From positions 134,316,645 to 134,380,644 of the forward strand of contig NC_079147.1 in the NCBI RefSeq assembly GCF_945859685.1: a stretch of DNA of 64,000 nt, read 5' to 3'. This DNA is from Eupeodes corollae (Eukaryota; Arthropoda; Insecta; Diptera; Syrphidae). The notes beneath the pieces are model-generated. The model saw only the letters and a program-made list of their open reading frames with translations. It was not told the origin of the DNA and ran no database searches. This document shows positions 44,640 through 55,500 of this stretch, piece after piece. The translations under genes were made by a program, and so were the position numbers. Position 1 is the first letter of the stretch; every line of letters begins with the position of its first letter.

Positions 44640-45250
44640 AAAGTTAGAGTTCATTCAGTTGTTTATTGCGATGGGGAAAAAAATTAATGAAAATTATTAC
44701 AATTCAATTATAAAAATTAAAGCTCTGCAAGAGTTAGAAGTTCCTTACTATAAGAGACGCTCATGACGTTGAGGAACATTTGATCAAGGATTTATTCTTC
44801 GATCAAGAAAAGGATTATACAATTTTTTGTAGGATGTCGATCGACAAATTCAGCGCTCTACTTAGCTTGGTAGGAAGACAAACACATTTTTTTTTAAATT
44901 TGCTAATTTATTGATTGCAGGTTGAACCGTTGGTAAAAAGGCAAGATACACGTACGCAATTTGCTATCACACCAAGAGTGCAGCTTGCGATCACTCATCG
45001 GAACTGGTGGCTCTTATAGATCGTTGGAGTTTTTATCGAGGGTATCCCGGAGAACAATGTCAACGTTTGTTCCAAATGTGCTGAATACCATATACCTATA
45101 GTTCGCTTCAAATTGAAAATATGAATGTTGTTTCTAAACTCAGTGCATTTAAAAGGCTGGGAAAATTTGGTGCGTTATTGTGTCACTGGTTGGGACGTTT
45201 CATATCAGTGGAAAAAATATGTATGCATGTAGATTCTTTTTTTATCTAAT
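44640..45250 (+). pseudogene. PIF/Harbinger-type transposase fragment
   Basis: The plus strand encodes CRMSIDKFSALLSLVGRQ near 44830, then, after a 50-bp AT-rich gap that may be a small intron (TTGATTGCAG at its end), VEPLVKRQDTRTQFAITPRV and QLAITHRNW. These are the N-terminal landmarks of HARBI1-like (DDE_Tnp_4) transposases. A stop near 45018 and loss of the catalytic domain disable it. The MADF gene on the opposite strand downstream is the usual second gene of this superfamily. Confidence 0.65.
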
Positions 45251-45882
45251 TGATGAAAAAATAAAATAAACATAAATCAATGTAACTTGCTTTGCTTTTG
45301 TTTTATTTTATATTATTTATTTAATTAATCTTAGATATGTACACATATGTACGTATATATATGAAGGATTTTAAACGAATTCATCGAATAAATCGGGATT
45401 TATCATTGCATTGTGAATGATATCACTTCCTTCCGCGGAACTTTAAATTGATGACCGGGAATTTGTGGCTTTTCCCGGCAGTGACGGGATCACTTGTTTC
45501 GAAAGCACTTGTTGCGACACAGCCATAGCTTCAGCTGCCTCGATGGGACTCAGTTATTCCAGCTGACTCACCATGATTTCCCAAACTTTTGTAGTTCGAT
45601 TTTCGTTCTGCAAATAAAAATTATGAAAACCTTCAAAATTGACAAAACAAATCATCTTATTAAATTATTCTTTACCTGGCCGAGAACTACTTTTTTGTAG
45701 AATGGCGGCTATTGCGTCTTCATATCTTGCACTTCGGGCGCTCGATGATGATGTTGATGCCCCACGCCCAGTCCCGATGACCGCCTGATAAAACCAATTG
45801 GCATTGGTTCAGATGCTGATTGGGAATCTACAATTTCAACAGCCTCCACAGCTCTCTCAAGTGTATCGTCCTGAATTATATA

Positions 45883-47503
45883 TTTTTAACTTCCCATAGG
45901 AAGTTATTGTAATGGGTCCGATTTGTCAAATTGAAAATTTTGACATTTCTCGACGTTTCAAGGTCAATAGAGTCGAAATAAAAGATTTTTAGAAAGATGT
46001 CTGTGCGTGCGTGTGTACGTACGTTCGTACGTCCGTACGTTCGCGACGTTTTTTTCGTTGTCCATAGCTCAAGAACCAGAAGAGATATCGACTCCAAATA
46101 AATTTTGTTATACAGATAATAAGGCAGAAAGATGTAGAAAGGGCTCTCAAGAAAATTTCGTGGGTGGTTTTTTTTACCATAGCAGTTTAAAAAAAAGGTG
46201 AAAATTTTGGTTAACCCTAAATATCTTACGAACCAAAAACGCTACAGACTTGAATTAAATTTTATATAATATACTGTAACGTGGTCTCAAAGAAGTATAT
46301 TTTTTGAAAAAAATCTATAAAACGATTTTTTTTATAAATCAAAAAAACTGAAAAAAAAAAATTTGTCACCACCAAAATTTAACAATAAATAGAATTTCAT
46401 CTCCAAAACAATTTTGAGCAACGGAGAACAATGTTTTTGAAATCTGATAAAATTTTGAGAAAAATCGAATTGACAGTTTTTTTTTTATAAAAAATAAAAA
46501 TCTAAAAAAAACATTACTCAAAGTTGGTAAAAATTGAATATCGATTCAAATATCTTTTCAAAAACTTGAAATTTAGGCTTAAAACTTATTTTATCTTATA
46601 ACAAATATTGTTTTCAACATTGGATAAAATTTTGAAAAAAATCGAATTGACAGTTTTTTTACAAAAAATAAAAACCTAAAAAAAAATAATAAAAGTTGGT
46701 AAAAATTCATTTTCGACTCAAATATCTTTTCAAAACTTTGAGATATTGGCTTAGATTCACTTTTATCTTTCAAAAACTATTGTTTTTAACGTGCAGTAAG
46801 ATTTTGAAAAAAATCGAATTGACAGTTTTTTTTACAAAAAAATTAAAAACCGAAAAAAAATAACAAAAGTTGGTAAAAATTGAATATCGACTCAAATATC
46901 TTTTCAAAACTTTGAGATATTGGCTTTAATTTACTTTTATCTTTCAAAAAATATTGTTGTCAACATTCAGTAAAATTTTGAATAAAATCGAATTGACAGT
47001 TTTTTTACAAAAAATTAAAAACCGAAAAAAAAATGAATAAAAGTTGGTAAAAATTGATTTTAGACTCAAATATCTTTTCAAAACTTTGAAATATTGGCTT
47101 CAAACTAATTTTATTTTATAAGAAATATTGTTTTCAACATTCGGTAAAATTTTGAAAAAAATCGAATTGATAGTTTTTGTACAAAAAATTAAAAACCTAA
47201 AAAAATTTAACAAAAGTTGGTAAAAATTGATTTTCGACTCAAATATCTTTTCAAAAATTTTAGATTGGCTTCAAACTTATTTATTTTACAGAAAATATTG
47301 TTTTCAATATTCAATGATTTTTATATAAAAATTTGTATATAAAAATCCAACAGTCCATTTTTTCATAAAAAATAAAATCTACAAAAAATAGTACGCAAAT
47401 TTGGTAAATTTGTTACTAGTACATATAGACAAACTTTTAAGCAAGACAAATCGACAGACGGGATGGGAAGTTATCAGTGTGGGTCGCATCCCAGCCTGTT
47501 TTT
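45883..47503 (+). repeat. Repeat family A, longest copy with tandem units
   Basis: The left end AACTTCCCATAGGAAGTT is an inverted repeat. It is followed by TTTGACATTTCTCGACG, a CGTACG-rich block (46012-46045), AAGAACCAGAAGAGATATCG and an AT-rich part. Then come five or more ~172-bp tandem units, and finally GGGATGGGAAGTTATC-AGTGTGGGTCGCATCCCAGCC, which can fold into a GGGATG/CATCCC stem. T-rich runs flank both ends. No ORF of note. It sits inside the MADF gene of a Harbinger element, which shows that it is mobile or was mobilised. Confidence 0.75.
46400..47330 (+). repeat. Tandem array, ~172-bp unit
   Basis: AAAGTTGGTAAAAATTGA recurs at about 46520, 46691, 46865, 47039 and 47212, a spacing of 171-174 bp. 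Each unit also holds ATATCTTTTCAAAACTTTGA and AATCGAATTGACAG. Units differ by scattered substitutions. Confidence 0.8.
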
Positions 47504-48269
47504 ATTTTATTTTTGACTTTTATAAATTTGTTTATTACTTAAAAGTAAAAAGTTGTCGTGCGTTTTACGCAGAACAATAACATTGTTTAAAAACTGGAAC
47601 TCTGCGAAATAAAAAAGATGAGTCTCATAGAGTTCTTCGTTCCCAGCACCCGAATATTAAGAACTTTCAATCTTTTTTTTAGCAACATACGCTGAGCGCA
47701 ATTTTTTTTTAATGTCATTCGTTTCCCTGTTCATATCTTGCGATATGAATATCTAATAACCATGCTTTATTTTTTAAGTCAGTTCTTTTGTATAGGATAC
47801 TTTTATAGTTCCACAATCATTCCTTTGCCCTGTAGAGATTGATTAAATGCTTCGTTTCGCTTTGGGAAAGTCTCGAGTCAGCCATTAATTTTGATAAACC
47901 TGTTTAAAAAAATTTGTTAAAAATGCATTTTATGAATAAAAAATGTTTTATTACCTTATCACTTCTTGTTTATTAAAAAAAAGTTCTAAAAATTTTATTC
48001 CCCACCAGAAAAAAAAGATTAAAGCGCGCTAAAAAAATAACTGCCTGCATGAGAGACAAAAAATAATGAGATGAAATGTCAGCTGCACACAAAAAAGGAA
48101 AAAAAAAAAGACATCCGTCAAAATTTGATGTCAGGCATCGATGTCAAAACAAAACATGAAACAACGCGACGCCATTAGACATTTCATATCAGGATGAGTA
48201 TTTTGAGAGAAATTATAGCTATTGAAGTCGGCCTGTAATGATTAAAAAAAAAACTCTATATTCTACAAA

Positions 48270-48345
48270 CCTTTTAAGCAAGACAAAACGACAGAAGGGA
48301 TGGAAAGTTATCAGTGTGGGTCGCATCCTAGCCTCTTTTTATTTT
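48270..48345 (+). repeat. Repeat family A, hairpin end only
   Basis: AAGCAAGACAAAACGACAG, GGGATGGAAAGTTATCAGTG and GGGTCGCATCCTAGCCTC match the right end of family A. Confidence 0.65.
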
Positions 48346-48359
48346 TGCAACTAGTCTTT

Positions 48360-48780
48360 ACAATTCGTTGATCTACAATTTCGAATAGATTTTCTATGGG
48401 GCTGAGATCTGTACCGGACATATTGACGTGTGTTTTGAGCCGTTGTCAATTTCATTTTAAGAGACAACTGATCCTCAGCGTGCAAAATGTCCATCTATTT
48501 GATGGATTAAGCGCCTGTTTGGCTGGTCTGCGAAAGCGTCAAAGACCATCGGAACCCTTGAAATTAAATTTGGACTCTGTCTAAAAGACTACGGTACTTA
48601 ATTTTCTAACGGTCCAGTTGATTAGGTTATGAGCAAATTTTTATTTCGCCAGTTTGTTTTTAGTGGAAATAAAATGCTTTCTTACAGCTTTCAAAGATTT
48701 TAGTCCACCATCAACACCTCTTCTCCAGGTCGAGTTGGGTTCGTATTTCTATCGATGAAATAAAATATTCTTTTATTGAT
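48360..48780 (-). pseudogene. Tc1-like transposase fragment, internally deleted
   Basis: The minus strand gives WTVRK-STVVFSDESKFNLK near 48580, RRPANRRLNP near 48520 and, after a jump, NMSGTDLSPIENLFEIVDQR near 48400. The first catalytic Asp (FSDES) and the third acidic residue (PIEN) of the DDE set are seen; the segment with the second Asp is deleted. Frameshifts occur upstream. Confidence 0.65.
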
Positions 48781-49974
48781 CTTATTATTGCAGATTTAAT
48801 TGATTTAATTATTGCAGAATCCTCTCGTTTTGTTGATTTTCTTGGTCTGCAACTTCGATGAACCGCTTGGAATGATTTTTTAGATTTATTTATTTGTATT
48901 AATCACAGATTTTGAAATGAAATGTTTTTCCGAAATTTTAATTTCACTCATTCTACTCTCATATTCCTTTATAATGTGTTCTTTTATTTCGTTACATTAT
49001 TTGTTTTCGGCCATTTTACAAAAGTTAGCTAAGAACTCTAATTAACAGGCCCGCGAACTGAATAACATCTAATAAATAGATTCAACTGCACTCGTTTGCC
49101 AACACCTTTAATACGAGCAATGGATCTTGTAGTTAAAAGACTTATTTTCACCTATTAATAAGAAATGAAGAGATAGCAATAAAAAGTTGCTTTTGTTTTG
49201 ACCAATACAAAAATGGGTTAAAATGCCTACTTATGTCATATTTATAGTGGACCGTTATAAAAAATATTTTCTCTTGCGGTCTAATAGAAGTAAAGACATA
49301 ATTTATTAAATTTTAGAAAAAAAAACATGATTTGTTTTTGATGGAGGTTGGTAATGTTTTGGCCAACACTGTATGTACTATGCTTAACTTTGTAGGCCCA
49401 TCCAATGTAAAGTAAATATGTATATCCTATGAAAAGAGTACGAAATTGGAATTTCACCTTTGTCCTGACCTGGGCTTGTTTGCTTGCCTTAAATATAAAA
49501 TATTGATGTTTGACCATCGGATATTTGTTTGGCGATGCAGTCATGTAGATTTGATCCTGCCTGATGAATTACATTTGAGCGAAGTGTTTTGGTTTTTTCT
49601 AAAAAATAAATTTGTATTTGTGCAACTTGTGTGGTACTTTGTTTTCGTATGTTTTATAGAACATAGTGGCAATGGAAGTGTTGGTCGGTGTTCATTTTGT
49701 ACACCAACATTATTTTTTGAATATAGTCTTTTATTGACATTGTTCAAAGGATAGGCAATCTAGAATATTTAAAATTTGAATACACTGCACAGGCTTTATC
49801 TGAATTATTGTAAGCCACTCAAATGATTTTAGGTAGGTTATATGATTTATGCATAATTTATAAAATGTACAATGAATATACTTAGTACTAGTAAAAATAT
49901 ATGACAAAAAGTTCGAATACAAATTAAATTAAATACGGAAGCTAAATTTACTACAAATATATTGTTTACGGAAC
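48781..49974. other. AT-rich intergenic DNA
   Basis: No supported feature; the two ~100-codon frames near 49281-49754 are antisense to each other and show no domain. Confidence 0.4.
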
Positions 49975-50285
49975 TTACATTGAACTTTAACAAAATGTTT
50001 ATAACAATATTTTGTGTGAGATTAATAATTTGAAGTCAATATCTTTCTTTGTTCTTCTAAGTCGATAACCCTTTCTCATAAGTTTTTTTTTTTGGAGGTC
50101 GTGTTGTGTTTAAAAAGCTGTCAATTAAATTTTTCAACAAAATAGCTATAACTTTTTTGTAGATTTTAATTTTTATGAAAAAACTGACTGTTGGATTTTT
50201 ATTAAAATTTGAATACATGTCGAAAACTATATTTTTGTTATATTGTTATGATAAAATTAGTTTGAAGCCAATATAATGGTTTTAT
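49975..50285 (-). repeat. Repeat family A fragment (tandem part)
   Basis: TTAACAAAATGTTTATAACA, AATATCTTTCTTTGTTCTTC and CTGTCAATTAAATTTTTC match the tandem part of family A, especially the copy at 37243. It is probably the same copy that resumes at 51196, on the other side of the Helitron fragment. Confidence 0.55.
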
Positions 50286-50289
50286 ATGT

Positions 50290-51195
50290 TATTATCTTCT
50301 ACTTTATAAAAATAAGTCGGGTTTTTCTTCCTGACGCTATAACTCCAGAGCGCAGGAACCGATATCCACGATTTTGCATTCGTTGGAAAGGTCTCGGGCT
50401 CCGTGAGGTTTATAGCAGACAAAACTCAGGACAAATTTCAACAGAAAAGCGGTGAACTCCGTTTAGCTTCCCATGGAAAGCTATTGTAAACTAAAGCATA
50501 CTTTTGGGAACCTTTTTTAGTCAACCAAAGGAACCCCAGTTCCAGATTGGCCACAGATGTTTTCCACTGATGTGCTAGGTTGCATTGTTTCATCAAATGT
50601 GTACCAAATACAAACGCTGCACTGTTCGCAATTATCATCACCACATGTTTCTCTTCACAACCATTTCAGTTATGGAACAAATACAAAGACGATATATGTG
50701 AGGATATCTTACATCGCTTGCGCATTCGAACGAATAATCCCAACATGCAAATAACCAATGAAATCTACAATGAAGGAATGATTCTGATTGAGGATTTATG
50801 CTTGACTATTCCAAACAAGCTACTGAATGAAGTAGGAATGATTGCATACGTTGTCATTCAACATATAACCAACAAATAAATCGAAAACTGCAATACAATG
50901 TTGATCCATTGCAGGAATTCGTTAGAAATAATGTGCCGTTGCTAAATGAACATGAGCGATGGACAATAATATTGGTGGTCTATTCTTCCTGGAAACACCT
51001 GGTGGAACCGGGAAAACATTTGTCATTTCATTGATTGTGAATACTATTCGATCAAGATGTGACATAGCGTTGGCGTTAGCATCATCTGGAATTGCGGCAA
51101 CTCTTCTAGATAGCGGTCGTACTGCACATTCTGCGCTTAAGTTGAAACTCAATTTAAATACAATTGAAACTCCAACATGCCATATTTCCCAATAT
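50290..51195 (+). pseudogene. Helitron helicase (PIF1-like) fragment
   Basis: The region begins with a block (GGGTTTTTCTTCCTGACGC, GCATTCGTTGGAAAGGTCTC) that I recall from Helitron-linked sequence. It then gives FQLWNKYKDDICEDILHRLR (50670), IYNEGMILIEDLCL, LQEFVRNNVPLLNEHE (50910) and IGGLFFLETPGGTGKTFVIS (50970). The last holds a Walker A motif and is followed by ALALASSGIAATLLDSGRTAHS. This is the PIF1-like helicase part of a Helitron Rep-Hel protein. Two frameshifts (near 50880 and 50960) and truncation after TCHIS make it inactive. Confidence 0.75.
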
Positions 51196-51817
51196 GTTGA
51201 AAACAATATTTCTTATAAGTTAGAATTAGTTGAAAGCCATAATATCAAATTTTTGAAAAGATATTTGAATCGAAAAGCAACTTTACCAACTTTTATGATA
51301 TTTTTTTTGTTTAGGCTTTCATTTTGTGGGAAAAAACTGTCAGATCGAATCTTTCCAAAATTTTACCCAATGTTGAAAACAATATTTTCTATAAGATAAA
51401 ATAACTTTGAAGCCTTAATCTCAAAAAATATTTGAGTCGATATAAAATTTAATTCAAGCTTCTAGCGTCATTGGTTCATGAGATATTTAGATTTAACCAA
51501 AATTTTCACCGCTTTTTTAAACTGCTATGGTAAAAAAACCACCCACGCAATTTTCTTGAGAGCGCTTTCTGCATCTTTCTGCCTTATTATCTGTATAACA
51601 AAATTTATTTGAAGTTGATATCTCTTCTGGTTCTTGAGCTATGGAGGACGAAAAAAACGTCGCGAACGTACGAACGTTCGGACGTACAAACGTACGTACA
51701 CACGCACGCACAGACATCTTTCTAAAAATCTTTTGTTTTTGACTCTAGGGACCTTGAAACTTCGAGAAATGTCAAAATTTTCAATTTGACAAATCGGACC
51801 CATTACAATAACTTCCT
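51196..51817 (-). repeat. Repeat family A fragment
   Basis: In reverse order: tandem units (51196-51440), ACCATAGCAGTTTAAAAAA, the CGTACG block (51665-51705), TCGAGAAATGTCAAAATTTT and AACTTCCTATG at 51808-51818. It begins exactly where the Helitron helicase stops. Confidence 0.65.
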
Positions 51818-52085
51818 ATGTTCTTAAAAAAACAATTACTTTCGGCTCAAATAGCTTTTCAAAAATTAAAAATATTGGCTTCAAATTTATTTTATTTCAG
51901 AGAAAATATTGTTTTCAATATTAAGTAATTTTTATATAAAAATCCAACAGTCCGTTTTTTTCATACAAAATTAAATCTACAAAAAATAGTGCGCAAATTT
52001 GGTAAAAATACATATAGACAAACTTTTAAGCAATACAAATGGACAGACGGGATGGGAAGTTATCAGTGTGGGTCGCATCCCAACG
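51818..52085 (+). repeat. Repeat family A fragment (hairpin end)
   Basis: GCTCAAATAGCTTTTCAAAA, AAAAATCCAACAGTCC, ACGGGATGGGAAGTTATCAG and GGGTCGCATCCCA match the right end of family A. Joined to 51196-51817 in opposite orientation, it makes a head-to-head composite. Confidence 0.65.
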
Positions 52086-52523
52086 AAGTTTCTAAGAGTG
52101 TCTCGAAAGTTTTTTAAAGGTATAGAGAAGACATTTAATAAATTTAAAAAATCGAAGAATGAAATGAAGCTGACAAAAATTAGTTAAATTGTTTTTTAAA
52201 CTTCGTTATATTAATAAAACACTAATATATAAGAAAAACTTAAAATATTTTGTAACTAAAAACCCACAAACCAATTTCTTACACAAATTGCTAAGAAAAA
52301 GAATCTGGCTCCGAGCTTTTGGCCATATTTAAAAGAAATACTTTATGGAAAATGAGTGACGCTTATGTGAGCGTTCTTGTTTGCAGAGTAGTAAGGTCAT
52401 TAGAATCCAAGTAATATTACCTTAACCTAAAATGTTCAAAAACTGTTTACACACTTAGTCAAATATTCACTGATGAGGGTGAATAGAAGTTGGTAAATGA
52501 TAAGCACGCTGGTAATTTTAAAT
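52086..52523. other. 3' flank of UGT gene 2
   Basis: AT-rich; nothing supported. The UGT stop overlaps an AATAAA on the minus strand, and no other clear polyadenylation signal was seen nearby. Confidence 0.4.
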
Positions 52524-55500
52524 TTAATTTATTTTTGATTTTTGTTTTCCCTTAGATCTTCGAATCAGTTTCGAAATAATTTGAACAGCTAATATTTTAA
52601 TCAAAACTACCATTAATATAGCACCACCAATTATCAATACGAAAACATCGATATTATGATACTGAATAAAATTTAATTCTTGAGCTGCACAATGAAGATG
52701 AGGAGCACCTTTATGCCTGGCAACATATTCTACCCAATAAATTGCTGACTTCAAAGGCTCCACTGGTTGATCATGAAATCTTGCTGACACCTCTCGCATC
52801 AATCTAGTGTACTTTGGATTATTCAACATCTCTAATATTGCCGATTTGAAACTCTTTTCCGTCAAGGTATTATATTCAACCATAATTCCAAACCCGTTGG
52901 CTTCGGCACGAGCCATATTTAAGAATTGATCACCAAAAATTGGAATTCCTATAAATGGTTTTCCATGGTAGATAGATTCAGTTGTGCTAAGTAGACCTCC
53001 ATGAGTAATAAAAATCTTCACATTTGGATGTGCCAATACGTCGTCTTGGGGAAACCAGTCATTAATAAATACATTATCACTCTTCTCGGGCAGGTTTGTG
53101 TCTTCGAATTTCCACAAAACTCTCTGTTTCAAGGATTTGAACGTTTTGAGAATAGCTTCTCGTTTATCCACTGGTAGATTTTTGCTCTTTAAATTCGAAC
53201 CCATCGAAAAGTAGATTGCTCCATCCTTGGCTTCATCTAAAAACTTTTGCATATTATCAGGAAGAACACTTCGCTTTCGATTAATATGAAGTCCACCAAC
53301 TTCTATCATATTTGGCAAATAAGGCCGAGGAAAGCTCAATGAGACATGTTGATTTAACAAGACTAATGCTGTATTTTTCCTTAGCTCGTGGATGCTTTTA
53401 GTTATAGTGGGAAAGTTTTTAGAAAGCAGTTTTTCTTGTCGAGGCAGATAAGAACAGTAAAAGAAAAGTTTTTCAAACGTCGAAATGGCTAGATTCTCGA
53501 TCCTTTCGAATAGACTCATGCGATCTGTCAGCTCACTAAATGGATGGGGCACGTATGAAGGTGGTGAAGGTGTTCCAACTAGATCTGTATTCCATGATGT
53601 TGCTCCAAATAAGCCTGTTGCAATCATTGAGGCATTGAATATTTCAGTAAAACCATATAAAGCTTCATCAAGAAAGAGGTCCATTATTATGACATCGAAT
53701 TGGGCTTTTGACTTAATCAATGTTTGTACCATTGGTTCGTTTAGGGTGACATTAGTTGCAAGTATGCCCATTTCATAGATTTGAGAAAAGGTTTGAAAAT
53801 ACGACAAGTCTTTCAACTCTAGAAAATCCTGTACAAGTCCTGAAAGAATTAAAAAAAAATTAAATGAGATTAGTAAACCAGTGGTAGTTTGAAATATGTT
53901 TTTTTTCTATAACTTCCGGATGAAAGATTTTCCTGGTTATAAGCATTACTAGTTTTGTTCTCAAAATATAAACCAAGACCTTGTGTTTTGGACTTATTTC
54001 TGGGTGGCGTACGAATGGTCGACAAAAAAAATGTCGACTGGCCAACTGAAAACTTTACAGACTCTTAAAATGTCGACTGAAGTTTGATCGACAAATAAAA
54101 AAGTTGCCCGTTTAAATGTCGACTATAAAAAATGTCGACTGAAAAGTTGTCGGTTAAAATGTCGACTGTTGTAAAGAAAAAAAGGAGAAACTCTCTCTTT
54201 AATGTGGAAACTCAATTTTATTTTTAATTCAATGATATACTATACACATCGGTTCATAAAAAAATTCACATGCATGCGGCGAATGTAAACATTAACAGTT
54301 AACTGAGAGTGACTAGTTGATCGACAGTGACAAAGTGAATGATGTTCACATGCATGCGGCGCCGCATGCATGTGAACATCATTCACTTTGTCACTGTCGA
54401 CCTTTTACCAGTCGATATTTTCAAAATCGACATTATAAGAGTCGGCATTTTGTTCGGTCGGTATTTTTATCAATCGACTTTTCGACAATCGACATTATAA
54501 TGGTCGACTTTTTTAAATCGACATTTTAAAAATCGGCAAATCGTACCCAACCACTTATTTCTATACACTATTTTATTTTTATGACAGTAATAAATAATCA
54601 CGTGCGAACGACTGGACTTATTTCGCTAATTCTTTTTCGTTGTTCTTGTTATTACCATTAGAAGGTTCTTATTAAGAAAAAAATAAGAAAGTATTGCGGA
54701 AAATTATAAAATTTAAGATTAAGAACATTTTGCGGAAAATTAGAATATTTAAGAATACTTAACCGCCATATTTAATTATTTCTTAAGAAATGTCATTGAC
54801 AATTCGATGGTTGTTTCAATGTAGGAGAAACGAATGAACACGGAGAGATAAAAAAATATATTATGAGATAATATTAGATATTTCAACGACAAAGAGTATA
54901 CCGACGAAAAAAAAAAAGATTTATGGACAACAATCCAAAATACTTTGATGTCAACAAAACGAATATCAGGATTCAACATACCAATCGAGTACATCCTTTA
55001 ATTCGCTGGAGCTGCCCGGATTACCACCTCATTTTTAACTTTCCATAGAAAGTGATTGTAATTGGTCCGATTTGTCAAATTGAAAATGTTGACATTTCTC
55101 GACATTTCAAGGTGCCTAGAGTCGAAATAAAAGATTTTTAGAAAGATGTCTGTGCGTGCATGTGTACGTACGTTCGTACGTCCGTACGGCTTCAAATGAA
55201 TTTTGTTATACAGATAAAAAGGCGGAAAGATGCAGAAAGGGCTCTCAAGAAAATTGCGTGGGCGGTTTTTTTTACCATAGCAGTTTGAAAAAATGGTGAA
55301 AATCTTAAGAACCAAAAACGATAGAGACTTGAATTAAATTTTATATAATCAATTGCAACGTAATAACAAAAAAGTATATTAAACAAATCTAATGAACAAA
55401 AATTGTCACTTTTACAAATACAAAATCATTTTATCTCCAAAACTATTTTGTGCAACGAAAAATAAAGTTTTTAACATCTGGTAAAATTTTGAGAAAAATC

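Larger units (their letters stand above)
45410..47885 (-). pseudogene. PIF/Harbinger MADF-domain accessory gene, split by insertion
   Basis: The minus-strand gene starts at 47885 (MADSRLSQSETKHLINLY) and shows MADF-domain features. These include NLYR followed by a degraded middle, then FAEFQFLNNVIVLRKTHDN near 47590, the usual MADF end. It is then interrupted by family A (45883-47503). It resumes with a serine-rich stretch (ASTSSSSARSARYEDAI near 45740) and LQKSSSRPGK. MADF/Myb-like proteins encoded by Harbinger elements help bind transposon ends. Stops and the insertion make it dead. Confidence 0.6.

Noticed and set aside
46400..47330. CRISPR array
   Set aside because: The repeats are ~172 bp, head to tail without unique spacers, in eukaryotic transposon DNA.
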